A stretch of DNA of 64,000 bases from VGBV01 sp963813725 (lineage in GTDB: Bacteria; Actinomycetota; Thermoleophilia; Solirubrobacterales; 70-9). The notes under the pieces are model-generated. The model saw nothing but the letters and a program-made list of their open reading frames with translations. It made no database searches and had not been told where the DNA came from. This document shows positions 1-7,856 of this stretch, one piece after another. Position 1 is the stretch's first letter. Each line of letters starts with the position of its first letter. Where the stretch lies: assembly GCA_963813725.1 (NCBI GenBank), contig CAWFAI010000013.1, positions 124,001 through 188,000 on the forward strand, read 5' to 3'. The position numbers and the translations under genes were made by a program.

Positions 1-927
1 TGACCATCGTCGAGACGGGGTTGCCGGGCAGTCCGAAGACGAGGGTGCCGCTGGGGGCGACGCCGAACCAGGTCGGCTTGCCCGGCTTCAGCGCGACCCG
101 CCAGAAGACCTGCTCGACCTCGAGCGCCTCCAGCGCGGGCTTGACGTGGTCGTGCTCCCCGACCGAGACCCCGCCCGAGATCACGGCGATGTCCGCGCCA
201 GGGCCCGTCCAATGGCGGGCCTGGTCGCGGCCGGATCGTCGCGCACGGTCTCGACCGCGACCACGTCGGCGCCGGCGCCGAGCGCCACTGAGGGGACCGT
301 GTAGGCGTTCGAGTTACGCACGCCGCCGGGCCGCATCGCGTCATCGGGCTCGAGCAGTTCGTCCCCGGTCGTCAGGACCCAGATGCGGGGGCGGCGGGCG
401 CAGCTGACCTCGCCGACCCCGACCGACGCGAGCACGCCCAGCTCGGCGGCTCCGATCGTCGTGCCCCGGCGCAGCACGGTCTCGCCAGGCTGGATGTCGT
501 CGCCGGCGCGACGCACGTTGTTGCCTGGCTCGACTGAGGCGGAGACCTCCACCCGCCCGTCGCGCGTGCTGGTGTCCTCGACCCGGACGACGGCGTCGGC
601 GCCGGCGGGCACCACCGCCCCGGTCGAGATCGCGATCGCCTGCCCCTCGTCCAGGGCCGAACGGGCGGGGCGCCCGGCGCGGGACTCGCCAGCGACTCGC
701 AGCGCCACCGGCGCCCCGGCGGCGGCTCCCTTGGTGTCGGCGGCACGCACGGCGAACCCGTCCATCGAGGAATTGTCGAAGCCCGGCACGGCGTCGGAGC
801 TGGCGATGTCCGCGGCCAGGACCCGGCCCAGCGCCGAGCGCAGCGGCACCGGCTCGGCCGTCGGCGGGCCGACCCGCTCCAACACGAGCCGGCGGGCTTT
901 CGAGACCTCGATCAACTTCTTCGGCAC
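1..927 (-). CDS. moeA: Molybdopterin molybdenumtransferase MoeA, partial at the left edge and frameshifted
   Basis: MoeA inserts molybdate into adenylylated molybdopterin to finish the Mo cofactor. The GTG start at 927 (product begins MPKKLIEVSK) is preceded by a GGGAGG ribosome site; the in-frame ATG at 1011 lies inside the putative operator and is less likely. Visible family motifs are PGFDNSSMDGFAVR, STGAVVPAGAD and TTGDELLEP. Near base 197-206 the frame breaks: the frame in use ends at a TGA at 181, while the shifted frame continues as ADIAVISGGVSVGEHDH and then FGLPGNPVSTM to the window edge. One missing base in or next to the GGGCCC run explains this. Both halves are well conserved, so a sequencing error is likelier than a dead gene. 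It diverges from the regulator-modABC operon. Confidence 0.9.
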
Positions 928-994
928 CTGCAACCTCCCTCGCGTCGAGCCTAGATCATCGGTGATCGGCGCCCGGGGAAGCCGCGCCAGATCC

Positions 995-1029
995 TTACAT
1001 AGGCACTGCATATGTAATCTGCATATGCA
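995..1029. promoter_or_regulatory. Inverted-repeat operator between moeA and the HTH-TOBE gene
   Basis: The divergent intergenic region holds an AT-rich island in very GC-rich surroundings. TTACATA (995-1001) and TATGTAA (1011-1017) form a perfect 7-bp inverted repeat with a 9-bp spacer. TGCATATGCA at 1020-1029 is a perfect 10-bp palindrome, and its core TGCATATG recurs at 1007-1014, giving two sites 13 bp apart. This fits a binding site for the adjacent HTH protein controlling both moeA and the mod operon. The role is inferred from position and symmetry only. Confidence 0.6.
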
Positions 1030-1043
1030 ATGCTCAGGCAGCC

Positions 1044-1427
1044 ATGCCTGATGTCAGCCTCAGCGAGGCCGCGAGAGCGATCGGCGTCAGCGTCGACACG
1101 CTGCGCCGCTGGGACCGTGCCGGCAAGCTGCGCACGACCCGCGACGATCGCAACCGCCGACAGGTGCCGACGAGCGAGGTCGAGCGCCTGCGCCGGGCCC
1201 CGTCTCGCCACCGCACCAAGGACTCCTTCTCGGCCCGCAATCGCTTCCCGGGAACGGTCGTCTCGGTGGAGGTTGATGGCGTCATGGCCCTGGTCGAGAT
1301 CGAGGCGGGACCGCATCGGGTCACCGCGGCGATCACCCGGGATGCGGTCGAGGAGCTCGGGATCGTCGAGGGAATGACCGCAACCGCGACGGTGAAGGCG
1401 ACCTCGGTGATGATCGATCGGGACTGA
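1044..1427 (+). CDS. HTH (MerR-like) plus TOBE/Mop-domain molybdate-responsive regulator
   Basis: This 127-aa protein has an N-terminal MerR/excisionase-type helix-turn-helix (about residues 4-50; SLSEAARAIGVSVDTLRRWD) and a C-terminal single Mop/TOBE domain (about 65-125; NRFPGTVVSVEVDGVMALVEIEAG), the fold that binds molybdate or tungstate in ModE, ModC and Mop proteins. It probably senses molybdate and controls modABC and moeA. It is not classical ModE, whose HTH is of another type and which carries two Mop repeats. Its TGA (1425-1427) abuts the modA ATG, so it is first in the operon. No clear Shine-Dalgarno precedes the ATG, and the palindromic sites lie 15-49 bp upstream, consistent with autoregulation. 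Confidence 0.85.
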   Translation: MPDVSLSEAARAIGVSVDTLRRWDRAGKLRTTRDDRNRRQVPTSEVERLRRAPSRHRTKDSFSARNRFPGTVVSVEVDGVMALVEIEAGPHRVTAAITRDAVEELGIVEGMTATATVKATSVMIDRD

Positions 1428-2186
1428 ATGACGCGGGCCCTCTCGGTCGTGGCCGTGATCTGCTCGCTCGCTCTTGCAGCGTGCGGAGACGACGACAGCG
1501 GCGGTGGCAGTTCCGATCAGGTGGTGGTCTCTGCAGCGGCGTCACTGGCGACAGCCTTCACCGACTACGCGGACGCGGCCGGGATCGACGCCAAACAGTC
1601 GTTCGCCGGCTCGGACGAGTTGGCCGCACAGATCCGCCAGGGTGTCAGGCCCGACGTCTACGCGGCTGCCAACACGACCCTGCCCGACCAGCTGTACAAG
1701 GAGGGCTTGGTCGAGAGGCCGGTGGTGTTCGCCACCAACTCGCTGGTCCTCGCCGTGCCGGAGGGATCGGACATCTCCTCGATCGAGGACCTGACGAAGC
1801 CGGGCACCACGATCGCGATCGGGGACCCCGAGGTCCCGGTGGGCTCCTACACCCGCGAGGTGCTGGACGCCCTCCCGCCCGAGGAGAGCAAAGCGATCCT
1901 CGACAACGTTGGATCCCAGGAGCCGGACGTCGGCGGCATCGTCGGCAAGCTGACACAGGGAGCCGTGGATGCCGGCTTCCTCTACGTCACCGACGTCACG
2001 GCCACGGACGGAGCGCTGACAGCGATCGAGCTGCCCGCGACGCTCCAGCCTGACGTGGCCTACGGCGCCGCGGTCGTGGTCGGAGCCAAGAACCCCGAAG
2101 GGGCACAGGCGTTCATCGACGGGCTGCTCGAAGGCGATGGGGCGACAGCGCTGCGAGAGGCGGGCTTCAAGCCGCCGCCGAGTTGA
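1428..2186 (+). CDS. modA: Molybdate ABC transporter substrate-binding lipoprotein
   Basis: Extracellular lipoprotein of 252 aa that captures molybdate for import. A signal peptide ends in a lipobox (LAAC, Cys19) followed by a DDD-SGGGSS linker. ModA hallmarks follow: VVVSAAASLATAF near the mature N-terminus, FAGSDELAAQI, and RPDVYAAAN. Conserved Ser residues at the ends of strands probably coordinate the oxyanion. The ATG directly follows the regulator's stop, and the modB TTG overlaps this gene's TGA, so translation is probably coupled. Length is normal for the family. Confidence 0.95.
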   Translation: MTRALSVVAVICSLALAACGDDDSGGGSSDQVVVSAAASLATAFTDYADAAGIDAKQSFAGSDELAAQIRQGVRPDVYAAANTTLPDQLYKEGLVERPVVFATNSLVLAVPEGSDISSIEDLTKPGTTIAIGDPEVPVGSYTREVLDALPPEESKAILDNVGSQEPDVGGIVGKLTQGAVDAGFLYVTDVTATDGALTAIELPATLQPDVAYGAAVVVGAKNPEGAQAFIDGLLEGDGATALREAGFKPPPS

Positions 2187-2986
2187 GACGCGGCGCGGCC
2201 TTCAGCGCACTGCTGTTCGTGTCGCTCTGCGTCGCGCTGGCCTTCCTGACGCTGCCGATCGTCGCGATCTTCGTCGACACCTCTCCCGCTGAGCTGATCC
2301 GGAGCCTCGGCGAGCCCGACGCCCTGGATGCACTCTGGCTGAGCCTGAAGACGTCCCTCGCCGCGCTGGCGATAATCGTGGTCTTCGGAACTCCGTCCTC
2401 CTACCTGCTGGCGACGCGAGAGTTCCGCGGGCGCTCGGTCGTGATGACCCTGATCGAGCTGCCGCTGGTCCTGCCTCCCGCCGTGGCGGGGATCGCCCTG
2501 CTCGCCTGCTTCGGCCCCAAGGGGTTGTTCGGTTCAGCTCTCGAGGACGCGGGCATCGCGCTTGTGCTGCAGACCGCTGGCGTGATCGTCGCGCTCATCT
2601 TCGTCGCCGCGCCCTTCTACCTGCGCCAGGCGCAGGAAGCGTTCGCCGCGGTCGATCCCAACCTGCTGGACGCCGCCCGCACCCTGGGCGCAAGCGAGGC
2701 CCGCGCCTTCGTACGCGTGGCGGTGCCCTGCGCCGGTCAGGGGATCACCGCCGGCCTGGCCTTGGCCTGGGGCCGGGCACTGGGGGAGTTCGGGGCGACG
2801 CTGATGTTCGCGGGCTCCTTCCCGGGCATCACCCAGACCGTGCCGCTGGCGATCTTCTCGCAGTTCAGCAGCGATTTCACCTCCGCTCTGGCGCTCTCCG
2901 CCGTATTGGTGATCGTCTCGGCTGCGCTGCTGCTCTCGGTGAAGCTGTTGGGGCGCTCGCCGCTGCTGGGTGGTGGGCAGGGATGA
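2183..2986 (+). CDS. modB: Molybdate ABC transporter permease
   Basis: Inner-membrane permease of 267 aa with about six hydrophobic segments. The cytoplasmic EAA loop that docks to the ATPase is visible as EAFAAVDPNLLDAARTLGAS (about residues 152-171), followed by the permease GxxxAWGRALGEFGAT stretch typical of ModB/CysT. The start is TTG at 2183, overlapping the modA stop as TTGA. The 3' end overlaps modC by ATGA. Homology alone cannot exclude tungstate as substrate, but the neighbouring modA, moeA, moaA and CO dehydrogenase favour molybdate. Confidence 0.95.
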   Translation: MRRGAAFSALLFVSLCVALAFLTLPIVAIFVDTSPAELIRSLGEPDALDALWLSLKTSLAALAIIVVFGTPSSYLLATREFRGRSVVMTLIELPLVLPPAVAGIALLACFGPKGLFGSALEDAGIALVLQTAGVIVALIFVAAPFYLRQAQEAFAAVDPNLLDAARTLGASEARAFVRVAVPCAGQGITAGLALAWGRALGEFGATLMFAGSFPGITQTVPLAIFSQFSSDFTSALALSAVLVIVSAALLLSVKLLGRSPLLGGGQG

Positions 2987-4050
2987 GCGCGCTCGAGCTC
3001 AGGGCTCGCGACCGTCTCCGCGAGTTCGAGCTGCGGGTCGAGCTCCGCGTCGAGGACACCCGCTGCCTGGCGATCGTCGGGCCGTCCGGGGCCGGGAAGT
3101 CGACGGTCCTCCGGATCGTCGCCGGGCTGCGGCACGCCGATCCGGGGCGAGTCTCCGTTGGCGGAGTCACCTGGCTGGACTCCGACCGCGGCGTCGACCT
3201 GCCCCCGGAGGAGCGGGCGTGCGGCTTCATGTTCCAGGAGTACGCGCTCTTCCCCCACCTGAGCGCTTGGCGCAACGTCGCCTTCGGCATCTCCGGTCGC
3301 GGGGCCGAGCGCCGCGGCCGCGCCCTGGAGCTGCTTCGGCGCTTCGGCGTCGAGGAGCTGGCCGAGGCGCGCCCCGGATCGATCTCGGGAGGAGAGCGCC
3401 AACGGGTGGCGCTGGCGAGGTCGCTGGCACGCGATCCCAGCGTCCTGCTGCTCGACGAGCCCCTCTCGGCGCTGGACACCCGCACCCGGGCGCACGCCGC
3501 CCGGGAGCTGGCGGCGGCGCTCAGTGAGGCTGGCGTTCCCGCGATCGTCGTCACGCACGACTTCGCAGAGGCGGCGCTGCTCGCCGACGAGATCTGCGTC
3601 ATGGACCGGGGGCGAATCGTGCAGCGCGGAACCGCCGCAGAACTCTCCGCCCGGCCGGCGTCTGCGTTCGTCGCCGATTTCGCGGGCTCGGTGGTGCTGA
3701 CCGGCACCGCACACCGCCAGCGCCAGGGGTTGACGGAGGTGCAGCTGGACGGCGGCGGGCGGGTCCGCAGCACCGACGAGGTCGAGGGCCCGGTCGCCGT
3801 CAGCGTCTTTCCCTGGGAGATCGGCGTCGAGCAGGCGGACGCCGCGCCGCACGGCTCTGCCCTCAACTGGCTCGCAGTGGAGGTCGTCTCGGTGACCGAG
3901 GTCGGCAATCGGGTCCGCGTCGGCCTCGCGGCGCCACAGCCGCTGGTGGCCGAAATCACGGCCGAATCGACGCGCGCGCTCGGGCTCAGGCCAGGAGTCG
4001 AGGCCGTTGCGACCTGGAAGGCGACGGCGACCCGCCTGCTGCGGGCCTGA
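2983..4050 (+). CDS. modC: Molybdate ABC transporter ATP-binding protein with TOBE domain
   Basis: ATPase of 355 aa that powers ModB. Walker A is GPSGAGKST (33-41), the Q-loop is MFQEYALFP (about 83-91), the ABC signature is SGGER (135-139), Walker B is LLLDEP (155-160) and the switch His is in VTHDFAEA. Residues about 235-355 form a C-terminal TOBE/Mop regulatory region. It starts at an ATG overlapping modB. It ends 16 bp from the convergent moaA stop, so it closes the plus-strand mod operon. Confidence 0.95.
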   Translation: MSALELRARDRLREFELRVELRVEDTRCLAIVGPSGAGKSTVLRIVAGLRHADPGRVSVGGVTWLDSDRGVDLPPEERACGFMFQEYALFPHLSAWRNVAFGISGRGAERRGRALELLRRFGVEELAEARPGSISGGERQRVALARSLARDPSVLLLDEPLSALDTRTRAHAARELAAALSEAGVPAIVVTHDFAEAALLADEICVMDRGRIVQRGTAAELSARPASAFVADFAGSVVLTGTAHRQRQGLTEVQLDGGGRVRSTDEVEGPVAVSVFPWEIGVEQADAAPHGSALNWLAVEVVSVTEVGNRVRVGLAAPQPLVAEITAESTRALGLRPGVEAVATWKATATRLLRA

Positions 4051-4066
4051 GCGCGTCCCGGCCGGT

Positions 4067-5065
4067 TCAGCCGCCGATCTGGCTCATCGTCCGAGGCGGC
4101 TGCCGGAAGCCGGGCTCGTTGACGCGGTGCTTCAGCTCCTTGCGCCAGACGGCGTCGCGGACGATCTGCTCGAGCTCCTCGTCGCTCGCGCCGGCGCGCA
4201 TCGGCTCGCGCAGATCGGTCTCGTGGATCGAGAACAGGCAGGTCCGGAGCTTGCCGTCGGAGGTGACGCGGATGCGGTTGCAGTCGGCGCAGAACGGCTC
4301 GGAGACGGGGTTGATGAAGCCGATCTCGCCGCCCCCGTCGGCGAAGCGGTAGACCCTGGCGGTCGCGTGCGGCTCGCGCGGGACCTCCTCGAGGCGATGC
4401 TCGGCCTCGATGATCCGCCTGATCTCGGCGCCTGTCAGGACCGCCTCCGGCTTCCAGTTGCGGTCGGCGTCCAGCGGCATGAACTCGATGAAGCGCACCT
4501 GATAGTCGCTGGTCCTGGCCAGCTCGCAGAAGCGCAGCACCTCGGCCTCGGTGAAGTCGCGCATCGCGATCGCGTTGATCTTGATCGGGCCCACCTCGGG
4601 GAAGGCCGCGAGCGCCTCGAGCCCGCGGATCACCTGGGGCAGGGCGTCACGCCGGGTGATCTTGAAGAAGGCGTCGCGGGCCAGCGAGTCGACCGAGACG
4701 TTGAAGCGATCGACCCCGGCGCGCACCAGGGCCTCGGCGTCGCGCTCGAGCAGGTAGCCGTTGGTGGTGACCGAGATCTCCTCGAGCTGCTCGATGCCGC
4801 GGAGCATCGCCACCAGCTTCGGGAACTCGCGGCGGACCAGCGGCTCGCCCCCCGTCAGCCGCAGGCTGGTCACGCCCATTGTGGCGAGCAGCGCCACCAG
4901 GCGATGCATCTCCTCGAAGCTGAGGATCTCGGTGCGGTCGAGCCAGGGGAGGCCGTCGGCGGGCATGCAGTACTGACAGCGGAAGTTGCAGCGGTCCACC
5001 ACCGAGAAGCGCAGGTCGCCGATCGGCCTGCCGTGCCCGTCCATGAGCGGCCCACGCTGCGTCAT
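4067..5065 (-). CDS. moaA: GTP 3',8-cyclase MoaA (radical SAM)
   Basis: Catalyses the first step of molybdopterin synthesis, GTP to 3',8-cyclo-7,8-dihydro-GTP. The 332-aa product has the radical-SAM CxxxCxxC cluster site (CNFRCQYC, Cys26/30/33), the RLTGGEPL SAM-binding motif, and the C-terminal second 4Fe-4S site (CADC ... CLF). It ends in Gly-Gly, which is needed for activity in this family. The ATG at 5065 overlaps the stop of the small upstream ORF as ATGA; a second ATG lies at 5044. It is the last gene of the minus-strand cox/maturation cluster, which explains cofactor supply to the CO dehydrogenase. Confidence 0.95.
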   Translation of the reverse strand: MTQRGPLMDGHGRPIGDLRFSVVDRCNFRCQYCMPADGLPWLDRTEILSFEEMHRLVALLATMGVTSLRLTGGEPLVRREFPKLVAMLRGIEQLEEISVTTNGYLLERDAEALVRAGVDRFNVSVDSLARDAFFKITRRDALPQVIRGLEALAAFPEVGPIKINAIAMRDFTEAEVLRFCELARTSDYQVRFIEFMPLDADRNWKPEAVLTGAEIRRIIEAEHRLEEVPREPHATARVYRFADGGGEIGFINPVSEPFCADCNRIRVTSDGKLRTCLFSIHETDLREPMRAGASDEELEQIVRDAVWRKELKHRVNEPGFRQPPRTMSQIGG

Positions 5066-5193
5066 GGCCGCCCCGGCCGAATGCCGCGCAGCTTGACGGC
5101 GGCGGCGCGCGCCGCGGCGAGCCCGGCGACGATCACGGCCGGGAGCACCTCCTCGACCGGAATGCCGGCCACGTGAGCGAGCAGGGAAGCCAC
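5062..5193 (-). CDS. Small hydrophobic protein (43 aa) coupled to moaA
   Basis: An ORF filling the 134-bp gap between xdhC and moaA. It starts at GTG 5193, 6 bp after the xdhC stop and just after a G-rich stretch that can serve as Shine-Dalgarno, and ends in a TGA overlapping the moaA ATG. The product begins MASLLAHVAGIPVEEV, continues with a hydrophobic Ala/Val/Leu segment (about residues 18-34) and ends in a basic tail (KLRGIRPGRP). It looks like one short membrane helix. I do not recognise a family. The tight overlaps at both ends argue that it is translated. Confidence 0.55.
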   Translation of the reverse strand: MASLLAHVAGIPVEEVLPAVIVAGLAAARAAAVKLRGIRPGRP

Positions 5194-5199
5194 GATTCC

Positions 5200-6300
5200 C
5201 TACCCCGCCGCCGGCTGCTCGGCCGGGACGACGTCGTGAATCCTGCCCTTGACGGCGATCAGCCGGCCGCCCTCGCGCCCGCGGCGCACGGCGATGATCT
5301 CGCCCAGGATCGAGAGGGCGGTCTCGGAGGCTGACAGCGCGCCGATGTCCAGACCGATCGGCGCCGACAGGCGCTCCAGGTCCTGATCGGTCATGCCGGC
5401 CTCGAGCAGGCGCGCGCGCCGCTTCTCCTGGGCCCGGCGGCTGCCCATCGCCCCGACGTACGGGGCCTCGGAGCGCAGCGCGATCTTCAGCACCGCGTCG
5501 TCGAGCTTGGGGTCGTGGGTGAGCACGGCGATCGAGGTGGCGCGGTCGATGCCCCCCAGCTCGGGGATGGCCTGGTCGGGCCACGCAGCGATCACCCGCT
5601 CGGCCTCCGGGAAGCGGTCCACTGTGGCGAAGCGCTTGCGAGGATCGACCACGAAGGCGCGCCAGCCGACCATCTTCGCCGCGGCGGCGAGCTGAGCCGC
5701 GAAGTCGACCGCCCCGAAGATGATCAGGCGGGGCGGCGGGGCGACCGTGTCGACGAACACGTTGGCGGCGTCGATCTCGTGCAGGCCGCTGGCCTCAGAC
5801 CACATCGCCTCCAAGCAGATCTCAATGGCGGCGGCGTCCAGGTCCTCGTCGCCGAGGCTCCCCTCGACGCTCTCGTCCTCGCGGACCAGGAGCTTGGACC
5901 CGACGCCTTCGGAGCCCTCCAGCACCGTGGCCAGGGCCGCCCTCGCCCCATCCCGGCCGAGCCGGGCGAAGGTGCCGTCCAGACCGGAGCGGCGGTACTC
6001 CTCCACCCAGATCGAGATCTCGCCTCCGCACGGCAGGCCCACATCCCAGGCATCCTCGTCGGCGATCCCGTAGTGCAGGAGCTGGGGCTCCGCGCCGTCA
6101 AGGATCCCCTCGCCGACCTGGACCACCTGCCCCTCGACGCAACCTCCGGAGACCGCGCCCATCAGCTTGCCGGCGTCGTTGACCGCCATCTTCGTCCCCG
6201 GCGGCTGGGGCGCGGACTTCTTCGTGTCGACGACGGTCGCCAGCGCGACCCGGTTGCCGTCGTCGACCCAGCCGTCGACGGTGTCCATCACCTCGTTCAT
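5200..6300 (-). CDS. XdhC/CoxI-family Mo-enzyme maturation protein
   Basis: 366-aa protein with an N-terminal XdhC_CoxI domain (ATVVDTKKSAPQPPGTKM ... GAVSGGCVEGQV, about residues 20-65) and a C-terminal Rossmann-like XdhC_C domain (LIIFGAVDFAAQLAAAAKMVGWRAFVVDPR, then YVGAMGSRRAQEKRRARL). Family members bind or sulfurate the Mo cofactor before insertion into xanthine or CO dehydrogenases. It is the first of two XdhC paralogues in the cluster and probably plays the CoxF/CoxI role. It lies 12 bp after coxD (stop 6313) in the same orientation. Confidence 0.9.
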   Translation of the reverse strand: MNEVMDTVDGWVDDGNRVALATVVDTKKSAPQPPGTKMAVNDAGKLMGAVSGGCVEGQVVQVGEGILDGAEPQLLHYGIADEDAWDVGLPCGGEISIWVEEYRRSGLDGTFARLGRDGARAALATVLEGSEGVGSKLLVREDESVEGSLGDEDLDAAAIEICLEAMWSEASGLHEIDAANVFVDTVAPPPRLIIFGAVDFAAQLAAAAKMVGWRAFVVDPRKRFATVDRFPEAERVIAAWPDQAIPELGGIDRATSIAVLTHDPKLDDAVLKIALRSEAPYVGAMGSRRAQEKRRARLLEAGMTDQDLERLSAPIGLDIGALSASETALSILGEIIAVRRGREGGRLIAVKGRIHDVVPAEQPAAG

Positions 6301-6312
6301 GCGATCTCCTCC

Positions 6313-7233
6313 TCAGGCATCGGATCCGACCAGCCAATCCAGTCCCCGCTCGGCGATCTGCTCCTGATCGTCGCGGTACTTCAGCACCGAGCCGAGCGTC
6401 CTCGACGCCGCGGCCGAATCGAGGTGCTCCACCCCGAGCAGCTCGAGAGCGGCCACCCAGTCGATCGTCTCGGCGATACCCGGCGGCTTCTGGACATCGC
6501 TCTGGCGCAGGCGCCGCACGGCCTCGGCCGCCTCGGCGGCGAGGTCCTCCGCGGTCCCGGGCACGCGCCGGCGCACGATCTCGACCTCCCGCTCGGGGCT
6601 CGGGTAGTCGATCCAGTGGTAGAGACAGCGGCGCTTGAGCGCGTCGTGGAGGTCGCGCGTGCGGTTCGAGGTCAGGATCACCGCGGGCGGTTGCTCGGCG
6701 GTGATCGTGCCGATCTCGGGGATCGTGACGGCGGACTCCGCCAGCAGTTCGAACAGGAACGCCTCGAAATCGTCGTCGGCGCGGTCCAGCTCGTCGACCA
6801 GCAGCACGGCGGGAAGCGGCCCTTTGTGCTCGATCGCCCGCAACAGCGGGCGCGCCGTCAGAAACTCGCGGCTGAACAGGTCCTGCTCGCGCAGCTCTGC
6901 CCCGGCGGACTCCGTGGAGCGGATGCGCAGGAGCTGGCGCGGGTAGTTCCACTCGTACAGCGCCTCGGATGCGTCGATGCCCTCGTAGCACTGGAGCCTG
7001 ATCAGGGGCGTGTCCAGCGCCGCGGCCAGCGACTTGGCGGCCTCGGTCTTGCCGACGCCGGCCTCGCCCTCCAGCAGCAGCGGCTGCGGCAGGCGCAGCG
7101 ACAGGAACAGCGCGGTGGCGAGCCCCTCGTCGGCCAGGTAGTCGGCCCCGTCCAGGCGCTGCGCCAGCGCCTCGATGTCGGGCACCGCCTCGCCGATCGC
7201 GGAGTCGGCCGTCGCCTGGATGGGGGCGGTCAC
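6313..7233 (-). CDS. coxD: MoxR-type AAA+ ATPase CoxD
   Basis: 306-aa AAA+ ATPase of the MoxR/CoxD group. Walker A is EGEAGVGKTE (about residues 54-63), Walker B is LLVDELDRAD, and sensor 1 is ILTSNRTRDLHDALKRRC. In carboxydotrophs CoxD is a chaperone-like ATPase that works with the VWA protein CoxE to assemble the copper-sulfur-molybdenum site of CO dehydrogenase. coxE is in the same cluster, about 2.4 kb upstream. The ATG at 7233 overlaps the 3' end of the mocA-like gene by 4 bp. Confidence 0.93.
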   Translation of the reverse strand: MTAPIQATADSAIGEAVPDIEALAQRLDGADYLADEGLATALFLSLRLPQPLLLEGEAGVGKTEAAKSLAAALDTPLIRLQCYEGIDASEALYEWNYPRQLLRIRSTESAGAELREQDLFSREFLTARPLLRAIEHKGPLPAVLLVDELDRADDDFEAFLFELLAESAVTIPEIGTITAEQPPAVILTSNRTRDLHDALKRRCLYHWIDYPSPEREVEIVRRRVPGTAEDLAAEAAEAVRRLRQSDVQKPPGIAETIDWVAALELLGVEHLDSAAASRTLGSVLKYRDDQEQIAERGLDWLVGSDA

Positions 7234-7856
7234 GCCGGCGCCATCCCCGCGGCCGCGAGAACGGCCTCGTAGTCCTCGCGGGTGTCGACGTCGGGCGGGA
7301 TCGGGCCGGCGATCGGGACCTCGACGACCTCGTCCTCGTAGCGGTCCATCAGCTTCCAGACCGCCTTGTCGCCGTGCAGCTCGCCCAATTCGCCGAACAG
7401 GTCGCGGCCGAAGGCGAGCGGGTGCCCGCGGCCGTCCTCGTAGAGGCAGACCGTGAATTTGGCGCCCTCCGGGCGGCCGGCAAGCAGGGTGCCGACCGTA
7501 TCGGCGGTCACCCCGGGCTGATCGCCCAGCATCAGCACCAGCGCCTGAGCGCGCTCGTCCACGGCGCCCAGGGCCGCGGCGATCGAGGACGAGCAGCCCT
7601 CGCCGAAGTCGCGGTTCTCGACGGTCTCGGCGCCCGACAGGTCCACCTGGCGGCGCACCTCGTCGGAGCTGCCGCCCAGCGCGACGATCAGCTGGTCGAA
7701 GCCGCAGTCGCGGGCGGTCGAGACGGCGTGGTCGAGCAGCGTTCCGTCCCCGTAGGGCAGCAGCTGCTTGGGCTCCCCGAGGCGCCGCGAGCCGCCGGCC
7801 GCGAGGACGAGGCCCGTGACGAAGGTGTCCCCGGACCCCTCAGCTGACGGCGGCAC
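7230..7856 (-). CDS. mocA: MocA/MobA-like molybdenum cofactor nucleotidyltransferase
   Basis: NTP-transferase (GT-A-like) fold. The N-terminal nucleotide-binding signature is GLVLAAGGSRRLGEPKQLLPYGDGTLLDH; LMLGDQPGV is the metal-binding DxP-type motif. Such proteins attach CMP to molybdopterin, the dinucleotide form used by xanthine and CO dehydrogenases. I place the start at GTG 7856 (about 208 aa) because GGGAG lies 6 nt upstream and the fold starts soon after; upstream in-frame starts would run deep into the XdhC-YHS gene. It overlaps that gene by 17 bp. Confidence 0.88.
   Translation of the reverse strand: MPPSAEGSGDTFVTGLVLAAGGSRRLGEPKQLLPYGDGTLLDHAVSTARDCGFDQLIVALGGSSDEVRRQVDLSGAETVENRDFGEGCSSSIAAALGAVDERAQALVLMLGDQPGVTADTVGTLLAGRPEGAKFTVCLYEDGRGHPLAFGRDLFGELGELHGDKAVWKLMDRYEDEVVEVPIAGPIPPDVDTREDYEAVLAAAGMAPA

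Noticed and set aside
5515..7272. 585-codon plus-strand frame opposite xdhC and coxD
   Set aside because: Antisense to two genes with clear domains; no homologous motif in it.
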